A DNA stretch of 12,667 nt from Burkholderiales bacterium (lineage in GTDB: Bacteria; Pseudomonadota; Gammaproteobacteria; Burkholderiales; Usitatibacteraceae), in NCBI GenBank assembly GCA_025350945.1, contig JANXWW010000009.1, positions 1 through 12,667 on the forward strand, read 5' to 3'. Numbering within the stretch: the stretch's first letter is position 1; each line of letters begins with the position of its first letter. The notes under the pieces are model-generated. The model was not told the origin of the DNA, ran no database searches, and saw only the letters and a program-made list of their open reading frames with translations. Shown here one piece after another: positions 5,524 to 12,667 of this stretch. The translations under genes were made by a program, and so were the position numbers.

Positions 5524-6741
5524 ATGTCAATCGAAAATACGATGTCAATAAAACGTAATCCCAAGCCGCGTCGTGGCTGGGTAAAATTCACCTTGGCGGG
5601 TATTACGCTGGCGCTGGTGGCAGGATCGCTGATCGCTTATCGGGCGAGTTCGGCCAAGAAGGAAGAGAAAAAGCCAGATGCCGACAAAATTTTTGAATTC
5701 GCGAAAAACGATATCGCTGCCGTGTCCGCACAAAACCTCGGCCTTATCATTCCCATTTCTGGCTCGGTGCGTCCGGTTACGCAGGCCATGGTGAAATCAA
5801 AAGTGGCGGGCGAGGTATCGAAAGTTTATGTTCGCGAAGGCGAGCGGGTGGCTGCGGGCCAGGTGCTGGCGTCAATCGATACGGCTGACTTGAAAGCGCG
5901 CCATGATGCACAGCAGGCGATGGTGGCCGAATCAAAAGCCAAGCTGGATTTGGCGACCAAGAACGAAGCGAATAACCGCACGTTGCTTTCAAAAAATTTC
6001 ATTTCGCAAAATGCGTTTGATGGGGTGGCGAATAGCATGCAGATTGCGGAAGCCAATCATCAATCGACACGCGCGCAAGCCGCCATTACTCAGCGCGCAT
6101 TGGCAGACGCGCAAATCAAAGCACCGTTTGCTGGCATCGTCGCCAAACGTGCGGTGAACATTGGCGAAAAAATCACCGCTGATGCGCCGATCATGCAGAT
6201 CGTGGATTTGTCGAGGATGGAGCTGGAGGCACCGGTGCCGGTCGGCGATATTCCGGGCATCAACGTCGGTCAGGAGATCACTTTTAAAGTCGATGGATTT
6301 CAGGATCGCGCATTCAAAGGCAAGGTAGAGCGCATCAATCCATCGACAGAAGCAGGCTCGCGCTCGATTTCGATTTTTGTTACGTTGCCCAATGAAGATG
6401 GCGCGCTAAAAGGTGGCATGTTTGCGAATGGGACTCTGGCTGCGGTAAGCCGCACAGCGGTGACTTCACTACCGATCAGCGCCTTGATTGAAGAAGGTGG
6501 TCAAACGTTTGTGTTTGCACTGAAAGACGGCACAGTAGAGCGCAAACCCATCACCATTGGTGCCAAAAGCCCCGAGCGCGGCTTAGCCGAGATTCGTGAT
6601 GGCGTAGCACTCGGTACAGAAGTTATTACGGTCAAGGCTGATGGTTTGAAGCATGGCTCAAAGGCAGTCGTGAAATCTGCCTTTGCGACACCAGCAGCGA
6701 CACCAGCCACCACTGCTGCGCCGCCCGCCAACAAAGGCTGA
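5524..6741 (+). CDS. RND efflux periplasmic adaptor subunit (HlyD/membrane-fusion family)
   Basis: The product is 405 aa. A basic N-terminus (residues 10-20) is followed by one hydrophobic segment at about 22-40 with no lipobox cysteine, so it is likely an inner-membrane-anchored adaptor. Then comes the first half of the lipoyl domain ('VAGEVSKVYVREGERVAAGQ', 94-113), an alpha-hairpin at about 120-195, the second lipoyl half ('IKAPFAGIVAKRAVNIGEKI', 198-217), a beta-barrel domain ('VPVGDIPGINVGQEITFKV') and a membrane-proximal domain. An Ala/Thr/Pro tail ends it. It links the RND permease to an outer-membrane channel. Two in-frame ATGs (5524 and 5542), each within a repeated ATGTCAAT, are possible starts; neither has a clear Shine-Dalgarno site. 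The permease follows after 46 bp, so the two form an operon. No channel gene is nearby. Substrate unknown. Confidence 0.93.
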   Translation: MSIENTMSIKRNPKPRRGWVKFTLAGITLALVAGSLIAYRASSAKKEEKKPDADKIFEFAKNDIAAVSAQNLGLIIPISGSVRPVTQAMVKSKVAGEVSKVYVREGERVAAGQVLASIDTADLKARHDAQQAMVAESKAKLDLATKNEANNRTLLSKNFISQNAFDGVANSMQIAEANHQSTRAQAAITQRALADAQIKAPFAGIVAKRAVNIGEKITADAPIMQIVDLSRMELEAPVPVGDIPGINVGQEITFKVDGFQDRAFKGKVERINPSTEAGSRSISIFVTLPNEDGALKGGMFANGTLAAVSRTAVTSLPISALIEEGGQTFVFALKDGTVERKPITIGAKSPERGLAEIRDGVALGTEVITVKADGLKHGSKAVVKSAFATPAATPATTAAPPANKG

Positions 6742-6787
6742 TCGTCAAACATTTCAATTCCAATTATTCGATACGCCGGAGCACGTC

Positions 6788-9700
6788 ATGCAAATAACAA
6801 AAGTCAGTGTCAATAATCCGGTCTTCGCCACCATGATGATGGTGGCGATTATGGTGCTGGGCATATTCTCGTATCAACGTTTGTCGGTTGAACAAATGCC
6901 GGATATATCGTTCCCGTTTGTATCGGTGCGCACGCCGTATCCTGGTGCCTCATCCGAGGCGGTGATGCAAGATGTTACCCGCCCGCTTGAGGAAGTCATC
7001 AATACCGTGCAGGGGGTTAAAAATATTCGCTCGTTTTCACGCGAGGGATTCTCGCGCGTGTTGATTGAATTTCAATTGAACGTTGATGTGAAAACAGCAG
7101 TGCAAGATGTGCGCGACAAGGTGGCCGGGGTTCGGCGAGGTTTTAACAAAGACATTGGTGAGCCGACGGTCACGCGTGAAGATAACGAAAATGATCAGCC
7201 GATCATGCAGATCTCGATTGAGAGCCCCGCACGCTCGTTACGAGAGTTATCAGATTTGACGGATCAATTGGTCGTGAAACGCTTGCAGGGTGCCACTGGC
7301 GTGGGTGCCATCGATGTTTCGGGCCAGGTGCAGCGCGAAATGGCGGTGCAATTGAATCCGGACAAGATGGCAGCGTACGGCATTAGCGTGGATCAAGTGG
7401 TCGGCCAGATTCGTGCGCAGAACCAGAATCAGGCAGCGGGATTTTTAACTGGTGACCGCAGCGAGCGACTGGTGCGCGTGCAGGGCAAATTTAAAAGTGC
7501 AAGTGATTTTGAATGCCTGATTATTTCGCGGCGAGGCAGCAGCACTGTGAGCGCTTCTGGCATCAGCGAGAGCGGCGGCGCGCCGATCACACTTGGCATG
7601 ATCGCGAATGTGCGCGATACCGAACGCGAAGAGACCGGGTTGGCAACGAATAACGGTAAACGCGGCTTGCTGGTTGAAATTCGCAAAACACGGGGAGCCA
7701 ATGCAATCGATGCTGCAAAATCGATTCGCGCCAATATCGAAAAATTAAAGCAATCACTGCCGCCCGATTTCAAACTCGAAATCACCAACGATGAATCGGA
7801 ATTCATCAAGCAGGGCGTCGATAACGTCAAGCACACCATTCTGGAAGGTGCGCTGCTCACCGTTATCATCGTATTTTTGTTTTTGCATTCTTGGCGCTCG
7901 ACGGTCATTACCGGACTGACACTGCCGATTTCAGTGCTGGCTACTTTTATCGCGCTCTATGCAATGGGCTTCACGATTAACTTTATGACGCTGATGGCGT
8001 TGTCGCTCTCAATTGGTATTTTGATCGACGATGCGATTGTGGTGCGTGAAAATATTGTGCGGCATTTGGCGATGGGCAAAAGCCACTTTCAGGCTTCGCT
8101 CGATGCCACGCAGGAAATTGGCATCGCGGTGATGGCCACAACTTTCTGTATCGTCGCGGTGTTTTTACCAGTCGCGTTTATGGGCGGCATTATTGGCAAA
8201 TTCTTTTTGCAGTTTGGCTTGGCTGTCAGCGTGGCGGTGCTGGTCTCACTATTTGTGTCGTTTACGCTTGACCCGATGCTTTCTGCGGTGTGGCACGATT
8301 CACCTTCACGGCTGAATAAATTTAAGCCGGTCGCGTGGCTGCTTGCGAAGCAGGATATTTTTATGATTTGGCTACATGCCAAATATGATGCGATATTGCG
8401 TTGGACGCTAAACCCTGACTATCGCCGCACCTTTATTCCAAAGATGACTATTTTTAAATACGCGCGGTCAGGTTTCAAGCGCGATCATTTCAAACTGGAT
8501 CGCGTGACGATTCGCAATCGTGGCATCGTATTGTGGGTTGCAGCGCTCACTTTCTTTAGCAGTTTTCTGCTGGTTCCCGCAGGCGAGTTTGTGCCGGAGA
8601 CCGACAATAATTGGGCCAACGCATCGGTTGAAACGCCGGTAGGCTCGTCGCTGAATTACACCCTGGGCAAAGCGGAACAAGTTGAGAACGCATTACGCGA
8701 ATTTCCTGAAATTAAACGTATCACGCGCAACGTGTCGAAAACGCAGGCGTGGTTTGGTCTGGAATTAACTGAAAAAGAAACGCGCAAGCGCAGCAAAAAA
8801 CAGCTCGATGACGCGATTCGGACCCGACTCTCCAGCATTGCCGGATTGGCGGTGCGCGTGGGTTGGAATCGTCCCATTCAAATTTACTTGATGGGCCCCG
8901 AGATTGGTGAACTGAATCGCATCTCGCAAGAACTGCTGGCAAAGATTAAAGCTATCCCCGGCACGGTCGATGTAGAGTCATCTTACAAACCGACTAGTCC
9001 AACGCTGGATATTATCGTCAATCGTGAGCTTGCGAGTGATCTTGGCGTGTCAATGGCATCCATCGTGAGCACCACGCGGGCCATGATCGCTGGCGAAGAC
9101 GCGGGCCAATGGGAAGGACCCGATGGCGAGAATCATCAAGTGCTGGTACGTCTGCCGCGTAACGACCGAACCGCAGTCGCGGATCTCGATAAGCTGTTTG
9201 TGCCCACCTCCGCACTCAATGCTGACGGCAGCCCGCGCATGGTGCCGCTACGGCAGGTGGCGGATTTCACACCCGCATTTGCCGAGCGCCAGATCGAGCG
9301 CCGCAATTTACAGCGACTGATTCAAGTGTTTTCAGGCGTCGCCGCAACCCATACCGAAGGACAAGTTTCTGACCAAGTGGAGAAAGCGCTCAAGACGATT
9401 ACCCTACCGCCTGGATATTCATTTCAGTCCGGTGGATCGTCGCAGGATATGGCGGAATCATTGGGCTATGCCGGTGCGGCGCTGGGTTTGGCGGTGATAT
9501 TTATTTATCTTATTCTCGCTTCCCAATTCGGCAGCTTCCTGCAGCCGATTGCGATCATGGCCTCACTGCCGCTATCGCTGATTGGCGTATTTTTATCGCT
9601 GCGATTATTCGGCACCACGCTCAATTTATTTTCGATTATCGGTTTCATCATGCTGATGGGGCTGGTCACTAAAAACGCGATTTTGCTGGTTGATTTCACC

Positions 9701-10072
9701 AACCACAGCCGTCGCGAAGGTATGCCGCGTGATGAGGCGATTCTCGCATCCGGTCAAGTGCGGTTACGCCCGATTCTGATGACCACCACCGCCATGATCG
9801 GCGGTATGTTGCCGTTAGCACTTGCCTTCGGCGCAGGCTCAGAGCAGCAATCCCCCATGGCGCACGCGGTAATTGGCGGCATCATTACCTCCACCATCAT
9901 GACGCTGGTGGTGGTGCCGGTGCTGTACACCTACTTTGACACCTGGGGCGAAAAAGCCAGTGCTTGGTTCAAGCGTGGTGCAAAAGCATCGTCAGCGCGT
10001 GTAACAACCGCGCACGTTGCTGGTGGTGGTTCGATTGAGCCATTGCCTGCGGCGCGAAAGGATGATGATTGA
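6788..10072 (+). CDS. RND multidrug efflux permease, HAE1 (AcrB/MdtB-like) family
   Basis: The product is 1094 aa with the two-fold RND architecture: TM1 (about 10-29), a large periplasmic loop, TM2-6 (about 352-500), a cytoplasmic linker, TM7 (about 578-597), a second periplasmic loop and TM8-12 (about 891-1050). The proton-relay residues are present: Asp414-Asp415 in TM4 ('GILIDDAIVV') and Lys962 in TM10 ('GLVTKNAILL'). It uses the proton gradient to export drugs or other amphiphiles with its adaptor. The start at 6788 is set by GGAG at 6778..6781 six bases upstream and the standard 'MQITKVSVNNPVFATMMM' opening; an upstream in-frame extension overlapping the adaptor is not real coding. It is somewhat longer than the usual 1030-1050 aa, mostly from a long basic TM6-TM7 linker (about 503-575). 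Substrate cannot be read from sequence. Confidence 0.95.
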   Translation: MQITKVSVNNPVFATMMMVAIMVLGIFSYQRLSVEQMPDISFPFVSVRTPYPGASSEAVMQDVTRPLEEVINTVQGVKNIRSFSREGFSRVLIEFQLNVDVKTAVQDVRDKVAGVRRGFNKDIGEPTVTREDNENDQPIMQISIESPARSLRELSDLTDQLVVKRLQGATGVGAIDVSGQVQREMAVQLNPDKMAAYGISVDQVVGQIRAQNQNQAAGFLTGDRSERLVRVQGKFKSASDFECLIISRRGSSTVSASGISESGGAPITLGMIANVRDTEREETGLATNNGKRGLLVEIRKTRGANAIDAAKSIRANIEKLKQSLPPDFKLEITNDESEFIKQGVDNVKHTILEGALLTVIIVFLFLHSWRSTVITGLTLPISVLATFIALYAMGFTINFMTLMALSLSIGILIDDAIVVRENIVRHLAMGKSHFQASLDATQEIGIAVMATTFCIVAVFLPVAFMGGIIGKFFLQFGLAVSVAVLVSLFVSFTLDPMLSAVWHDSPSRLNKFKPVAWLLAKQDIFMIWLHAKYDAILRWTLNPDYRRTFIPKMTIFKYARSGFKRDHFKLDRVTIRNRGIVLWVAALTFFSSFLLVPAGEFVPETDNNWANASVETPVGSSLNYTLGKAEQVENALREFPEIKRITRNVSKTQAWFGLELTEKETRKRSKKQLDDAIRTRLSSIAGLAVRVGWNRPIQIYLMGPEIGELNRISQELLAKIKAIPGTVDVESSYKPTSPTLDIIVNRELASDLGVSMASIVSTTRAMIAGEDAGQWEGPDGENHQVLVRLPRNDRTAVADLDKLFVPTSALNADGSPRMVPLRQVADFTPAFAERQIERRNLQRLIQVFSGVAATHTEGQVSDQVEKALKTITLPPGYSFQSGGSSQDMAESLGYAGAALGLAVIFIYLILASQFGSFLQPIAIMASLPLSLIGVFLSLRLFGTTLNLFSIIGFIMLMGLVTKNAILLVDFTNHSRREGMPRDEAILASGQVRLRPILMTTTAMIGGMLPLALAFGAGSEQQSPMAHAVIGGIITSTIMTLVVVPVLYTYFDTWGEKASAWFKRGAKASSARVTTAHVAGGGSIEPLPAARKDDD

Positions 10073-10088
10073 ATCAGCTTTTAATAGA

Positions 10089-10182
10089 TGTCATCCCGAA
10101 CGGCTTCATGTGAGGGATCTGCTGCTGCGTTTCACCAAGGAAAGCAGATCCTTCACCCGATAAGGCCTGGTTCAGGATGACA
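10089..10182. repeat. 94-bp imperfect palindromic repeat, interspersed-element type
   Basis: The outer arms TGTCATCCCGAAC (10089-10101) and GTTCAGGATGACA (10170-10182) are inverted with one mismatch. The inner arms TGAGGGATCTGCT (10111-10123) and AGCAGATCCTTCA (10143-10155) are inverted with one mismatch. The 'TGTCATCC...GATGACA' ends with an internal 'GGGATCTGC' core resemble intergenic palindromic repeats I recall from many bacterial genomes. It begins 17 bp after the RND stop codon and is followed by GTTTTGGG, so the transcribed form could also serve as a terminator or mRNA 3' end for the efflux operon. Only one copy is visible in the window. Confidence 0.7.
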
Positions 10183-10240
10183 GTTTTGGGTGATGGCAGG
10201 AAAGTAAAAGACTAATACTGTCAACATACCGCAATCGCGT

Positions 10241-10254
10241 GTTTAACGTTAAAC
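10241..10254. promoter_or_regulatory. Perfect 14-bp palindrome GTTTAACGTTAAAC, possible operator
   Basis: This is a perfectly self-complementary 14-mer in the spacer about 90 bp upstream of the PAP2-like gene. Perfect palindromes of this length are typical of dimeric repressor sites, but no matching regulator is encoded beside it. No clear -35/-10 pair is visible around it. The rest of the 10183-10343 spacer holds an AAGGAG at 10304-10309, 13 nt before an in-frame TTG at 10323, and nothing else I can identify. Confidence 0.35.
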
Positions 10255-10343
10255 GACACCTCACGCATGTCAGGTTTCAGCCGTCATTACCGTATTTCAA
10301 TACAAGGAGTTCATTTTTAGCCTTGGAGAAATTCGGTATCGGT

Positions 10344-11000
10344 ATGTTGGCGAACAGTTCACCATTTAAATCACATCACGCCGTGGATGGGAAAAACGGA
10401 TTGGCAATGCTGTGGCTGCTCGCGCTGGGCACGGCGTATCTTTCCACCTATTGGCTGTCGAATCGCCTCACACAAGCGCGCACCGACATGTTCGCTGGCG
10501 TGTTCGGATGGGAGCGTGCGATTCCGTTTGTGGAGTGGACCATCATTCCATATCTGTCAATCACATTATTTTTTATGGCGTCATTTTTTATCGGTCAACG
10601 ACACCTGGACTATCGCGCGCAGCTCTTGGCTTACTCCACGCGCCTGCTGGCGGTGTTGGCGGTTTCGCTCGTCTGTTTCGCACTTATCCCGATGCGCGAT
10701 ACGTTTATACGCCCTGAAACGAGCGGGCTGACCGGGCTTTTGTTTGATGTGTTAAACGCCTTCGATATGCCCTACAACCGCGCGCCTTCACTGCACATCA
10801 GCGTGCTGGTTATTTTGTGGATGCGGTTTCAATCTGGCCTGTCAGGGTCTGTGCGCTTTGCGTTGGCCTGCTGGTTTGCGCTGATTGGCGTATCGGTTTT
10901 AACGACTTACCAGCATCATGTAATTGATGTGGTGGCGGGTTATGCGGTGGGATGGCTGGGCGCAAAATTACCGTGCCGGGTGAATTTTCGTCGTCAGTAA
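10344..11000 (+). CDS. PAP2 superfamily-like integral membrane protein
   Basis: The product is 218 aa from the ATG at 10344, with about six hydrophobic segments (near 19-37, 62-82, 97-116, 129-140, 150-162 and 172-188, plus a C-terminal 193-208). Two of the three PAP2 phosphatase motifs are recognisable: 'YNRAPSLHIS' (144-153, the PSxH motif with His151) and 'TYQHHVIDVVAG' (188-199, with His191 and Asp195 in the HxxxD arrangement). The usual first KxxxxxxRP motif is not visible. This resembles the PAP2-like proteins related to E. coli YnbD and the Aur1/inositol-phosphotransferase branch. A lipid phosphate phosphatase or phosphotransferase role in the inner membrane is inferred. The start is uncertain: TTG at 10323 (AAGGAG upstream, spacing long) and GTG at 10239 are alternatives, and the latter adds residues that do not look like protein. 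It converges with the next gene, 14 bp between stops. Confidence 0.8.
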   Translation: MLANSSPFKSHHAVDGKNGLAMLWLLALGTAYLSTYWLSNRLTQARTDMFAGVFGWERAIPFVEWTIIPYLSITLFFMASFFIGQRHLDYRAQLLAYSTRLLAVLAVSLVCFALIPMRDTFIRPETSGLTGLLFDVLNAFDMPYNRAPSLHISVLVILWMRFQSGLSGSVRFALACWFALIGVSVLTTYQHHVIDVVAGYAVGWLGAKLPCRVNFRRQ

Positions 11001-11014
11001 AAAAGCTGTTGTTC

Positions 11015-12655
11015 TTAAAACCCTACCGCATGCCCATCTTTGCGATGGTCACTTCCTGCGCAGTAATTGATCTCGCCGTCATCCTCCAATCGCCAAATTA
11101 ACTGTGCACCACCGAAGGCAAAATTGACCGCTTCAGCCGAAGCGAGGCGATGGCCTAATGCTTGAAGGCTGGAACCAATGCTGGCTTTTAGAGCATCTTC
11201 TAGGCCGACGGTACCATCTTCATTGACGATCCAGCGTGGCGCGTCCGACGCCGTTTGCGGATTCTGTTGGTAGTCGCACATGCGCGTGATCATTTGCACA
11301 TGGCCTTGCGGCTGCATATGGCCGCCCATCACGCCGAAGCTCATCAGCGGATTGTTTTGCAAGTCAGTCAGAAAGCCGGGGATGATGGTCTGGAAGGGAC
11401 GCTTATTCGGCGCGACTTGGTTGGGATGACCGGCGATTAAATTAAAACCGTGGCCGCGATTTTGCAGCGAGATACCAGTGTTTGGCACGACGATACCCGA
11501 ACCAAATCCCATGTAGTTCGATTGAATCAAACTCACCATCATGCCGCTTGCATCTGCTGCGGTGAGATAGACGGTGCCGCCATGAAGTGGCGTGCCTCGT
11601 GTGGGTGCGGAAGCGCGCTTTAAATCAATTAGTGCAGCGCGCTTTTTCAGGTACGCGCGATCCAGCAGCGCACTCACGGGCACATCCATAAACGCCGAAT
11701 CGGCGATATACCGATGCGCATCGGCAAAGGCTAATTTCATCGCTTCAATTTGCAGATGTACGCTGGCAACAGAATCCACTTTTAATGAGGCGAGATCGAA
11801 ATGTCCAAGCATGCCCAAACATATTAGCGCGGCTAGCCCTTGGCCATTCGGCGGGATTTCGTGAAGGCGCACGTGTCGATAATCCATGTGAATGGTATCA
11901 ACCCAATCTGCTTGATGTGTAGCCAAATCATTTGCGGTCATCGCGCCACCGCAGACGTGCGCGTGTGCGGCAATCTTTTCGGCAAGCGTACCGCGATAAA
12001 AAGATTCGCCTTGGGTTGCGGCGATCTCTTCCAGCGTTTCTGCTTGACCGCGCAAAATCCATTTTTCGCCTGCCGCAGGTGGACGTGCCCGAGGACGAAA
12101 GTCCCGCATAAAATCGGGCTGGGCTTTTAATAGCTCCGCCTGCCGCGCCCAGCTTTCGGCGGTGATTGGCGACACTAAATATCCTTCACGTGCATAACGA
12201 ATTGCGGGCTCGAATAATTTTGCAAACGGTAAGCGACCAAACTTTTTCGATAGCGTCACCCACTGAGAAACCGCACCCGGCACGGTCACGCTATCCCACC
12301 CGCGCATCGGCATGGCTGTGCCGCCCGGATATTTGTTCGCGAAATATTCTGGCGTCCACGCGGCGGGCGAGCGACCTGATGCGTTCAAACCATGCAGTTT
12401 TACGCCGTTCCAAACAATTGCGAATCCGTCTGAGCCAATACCGTTGCTGGTCGGCTCTACCACGGTTAATGCAATGGCCGCGGCCAGTGCCGCATCAACC
12501 GCATTGCCGCCATCCCACAACATCTTCAAACCCGCCTGTGCCGCAAGTGGTTGCGAGGTGGCGACAATATTTTTTGCCATCACTGGCATGCGTTGTGAGG
12601 GGTATGAATTCTTCACCGGGAAGTCGAAGCTAAAGCCTGTGATGCGACTCATCAT
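11015..12655 (-). CDS. Gamma-glutamyltransferase family protein, YwrD-type
   Basis: The product is 546 aa, an Ntn-hydrolase-fold proenzyme that self-cleaves before a catalytic threonine. That residue appears to be Thr361 in 'LHGGTVYLTAADASG', aligning with the 'TTHxSVVD' of classical enzymes; cleavage would give subunits of about 360 and 186 residues. Other family landmarks are 'VATSQPLAAQAGLKMLWDGG' (31-50), 'NAVDAALAAA', 'VEPTSNGIGSDGFA' and 'GGHMQPQGHVQ' (444-454). The 'GGHMQPQ' element in place of the classical PGGSRI stretch, and the lack of a signal peptide, point to the cytoplasmic YwrD branch, whose substrate is unclear (gamma-glutamyl compounds or acylase-type amides). The start is taken at the first ATG (12655). 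A second ATG follows directly, and the frame stays open through the last 12 bases of the window, so a longer N-terminus cannot be excluded. Confidence 0.92.
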   Translation of the reverse strand: MMSRITGFSFDFPVKNSYPSQRMPVMAKNIVATSQPLAAQAGLKMLWDGGNAVDAALAAAIALTVVEPTSNGIGSDGFAIVWNGVKLHGLNASGRSPAAWTPEYFANKYPGGTAMPMRGWDSVTVPGAVSQWVTLSKKFGRLPFAKLFEPAIRYAREGYLVSPITAESWARQAELLKAQPDFMRDFRPRARPPAAGEKWILRGQAETLEEIAATQGESFYRGTLAEKIAAHAHVCGGAMTANDLATHQADWVDTIHMDYRHVRLHEIPPNGQGLAALICLGMLGHFDLASLKVDSVASVHLQIEAMKLAFADAHRYIADSAFMDVPVSALLDRAYLKKRAALIDLKRASAPTRGTPLHGGTVYLTAADASGMMVSLIQSNYMGFGSGIVVPNTGISLQNRGHGFNLIAGHPNQVAPNKRPFQTIIPGFLTDLQNNPLMSFGVMGGHMQPQGHVQMITRMCDYQQNPQTASDAPRWIVNEDGTVGLEDALKASIGSSLQALGHRLASAEAVNFAFGGAQLIWRLEDDGEINYCAGSDHRKDGHAVGF

Positions 12656-12667
12656 GCCGAGCCCGAG

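Noticed and set aside
6683..6787. N-terminal extension of the RND permease overlapping the adaptor gene
   Set aside because: The extra residues are Arg/Pro/Gln-rich shadow of the adaptor's Ala/Pro tail; a Shine-Dalgarno site and the standard family opening support ATG 6788.
6828..6846. CCACCAT/ATGGTGG inverted repeat at the start of the RND permease
   Set aside because: It encodes the conserved Met-Met-Met-Val helix; repeated ATG codons explain the symmetry.
7429..7908. 159-codon minus-strand open frame inside the RND permease
   Set aside because: Antisense to conserved RND coding sequence, with no family resemblance.
10239..10343. N-terminal extension of the PAP2-like protein from GTG 10239
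   Set aside because: It overlaps the palindrome, has no ribosome site and is not membrane-like; later starts fit better.
12166..12633. 155-codon plus-strand open frame
   Set aside because: Antisense to the gamma-glutamyltransferase N-terminal region; its composition is that of a shadow frame.
1..12667. Novel defence system, CRISPR array, prophage, insertion sequence or biosynthetic cluster
   Set aside because: Read on both strands; no spaced repeats, nuclease, transposase, integrase or phage-type genes were recognised. All large frames belong to common housekeeping or accessory families.

Overview
The window looks like an ordinary chromosomal segment from a Gram-negative proteobacterium, most likely a betaproteobacterium. 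Supporting signs are the cytochrome b561/YceI gene set, GluQRS, an inner-membrane RND pump, Sec-type periplasmic proteins and an estimated base composition near 50-55% GC (not counted). The species cannot be named from this sequence. I see no phage, plasmid, transposase, CRISPR, tRNA or rRNA, and no convincing new multi-gene system.

Layout. Positions 1-198 (minus) hold the N-terminal third of an NAD(P)H-dependent FMN reductase that runs off the left edge. Positions 307-3073 are a minus-strand run that may be one transcription unit. Read 5' to 3' it holds a YhaK-type pirin, the decayed front end of a second pirin, a diheme cytochrome b561, and two secreted YceI lipocalin-like proteins. A LysR regulator (3171-4082, plus) diverges from the pirin. 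A 97-bp spacer between them carries a plausible promoter and a LysR-type T-N11-A palindrome. A DUF952 gene (4097-4423, minus) converges on the LysR gene and diverges from gluQ (4461-5363, plus), which encodes the enzyme that glutamylates queuosine in tRNA-Asp.

Positions 5524-10072 (plus) encode a two-gene RND efflux system, a periplasmic adaptor and an HAE1-type permease, with no outer-membrane channel or dedicated regulator beside it. A 270-bp spacer follows, holding a 94-bp interspersed-type palindromic repeat and a perfect 14-bp palindrome. Then comes a small PAP2-like membrane protein (10344-11000, plus), which converges on a YwrD-type gamma-glutamyltransferase homologue (11015-12655, minus) whose upstream end lies at the window edge.

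How the genes relate. The firmest functional links are cytochrome b561 with the two YceI proteins (membrane quinol/heme redox and periplasmic isoprenoid binding), the pirin with its divergent LysR regulator, and the adaptor with its RND permease. The other neighbours look unrelated. The points most worth a second look are the truncated second pirin, the regulatory palindromes, and the two intergenic inverted repeats.
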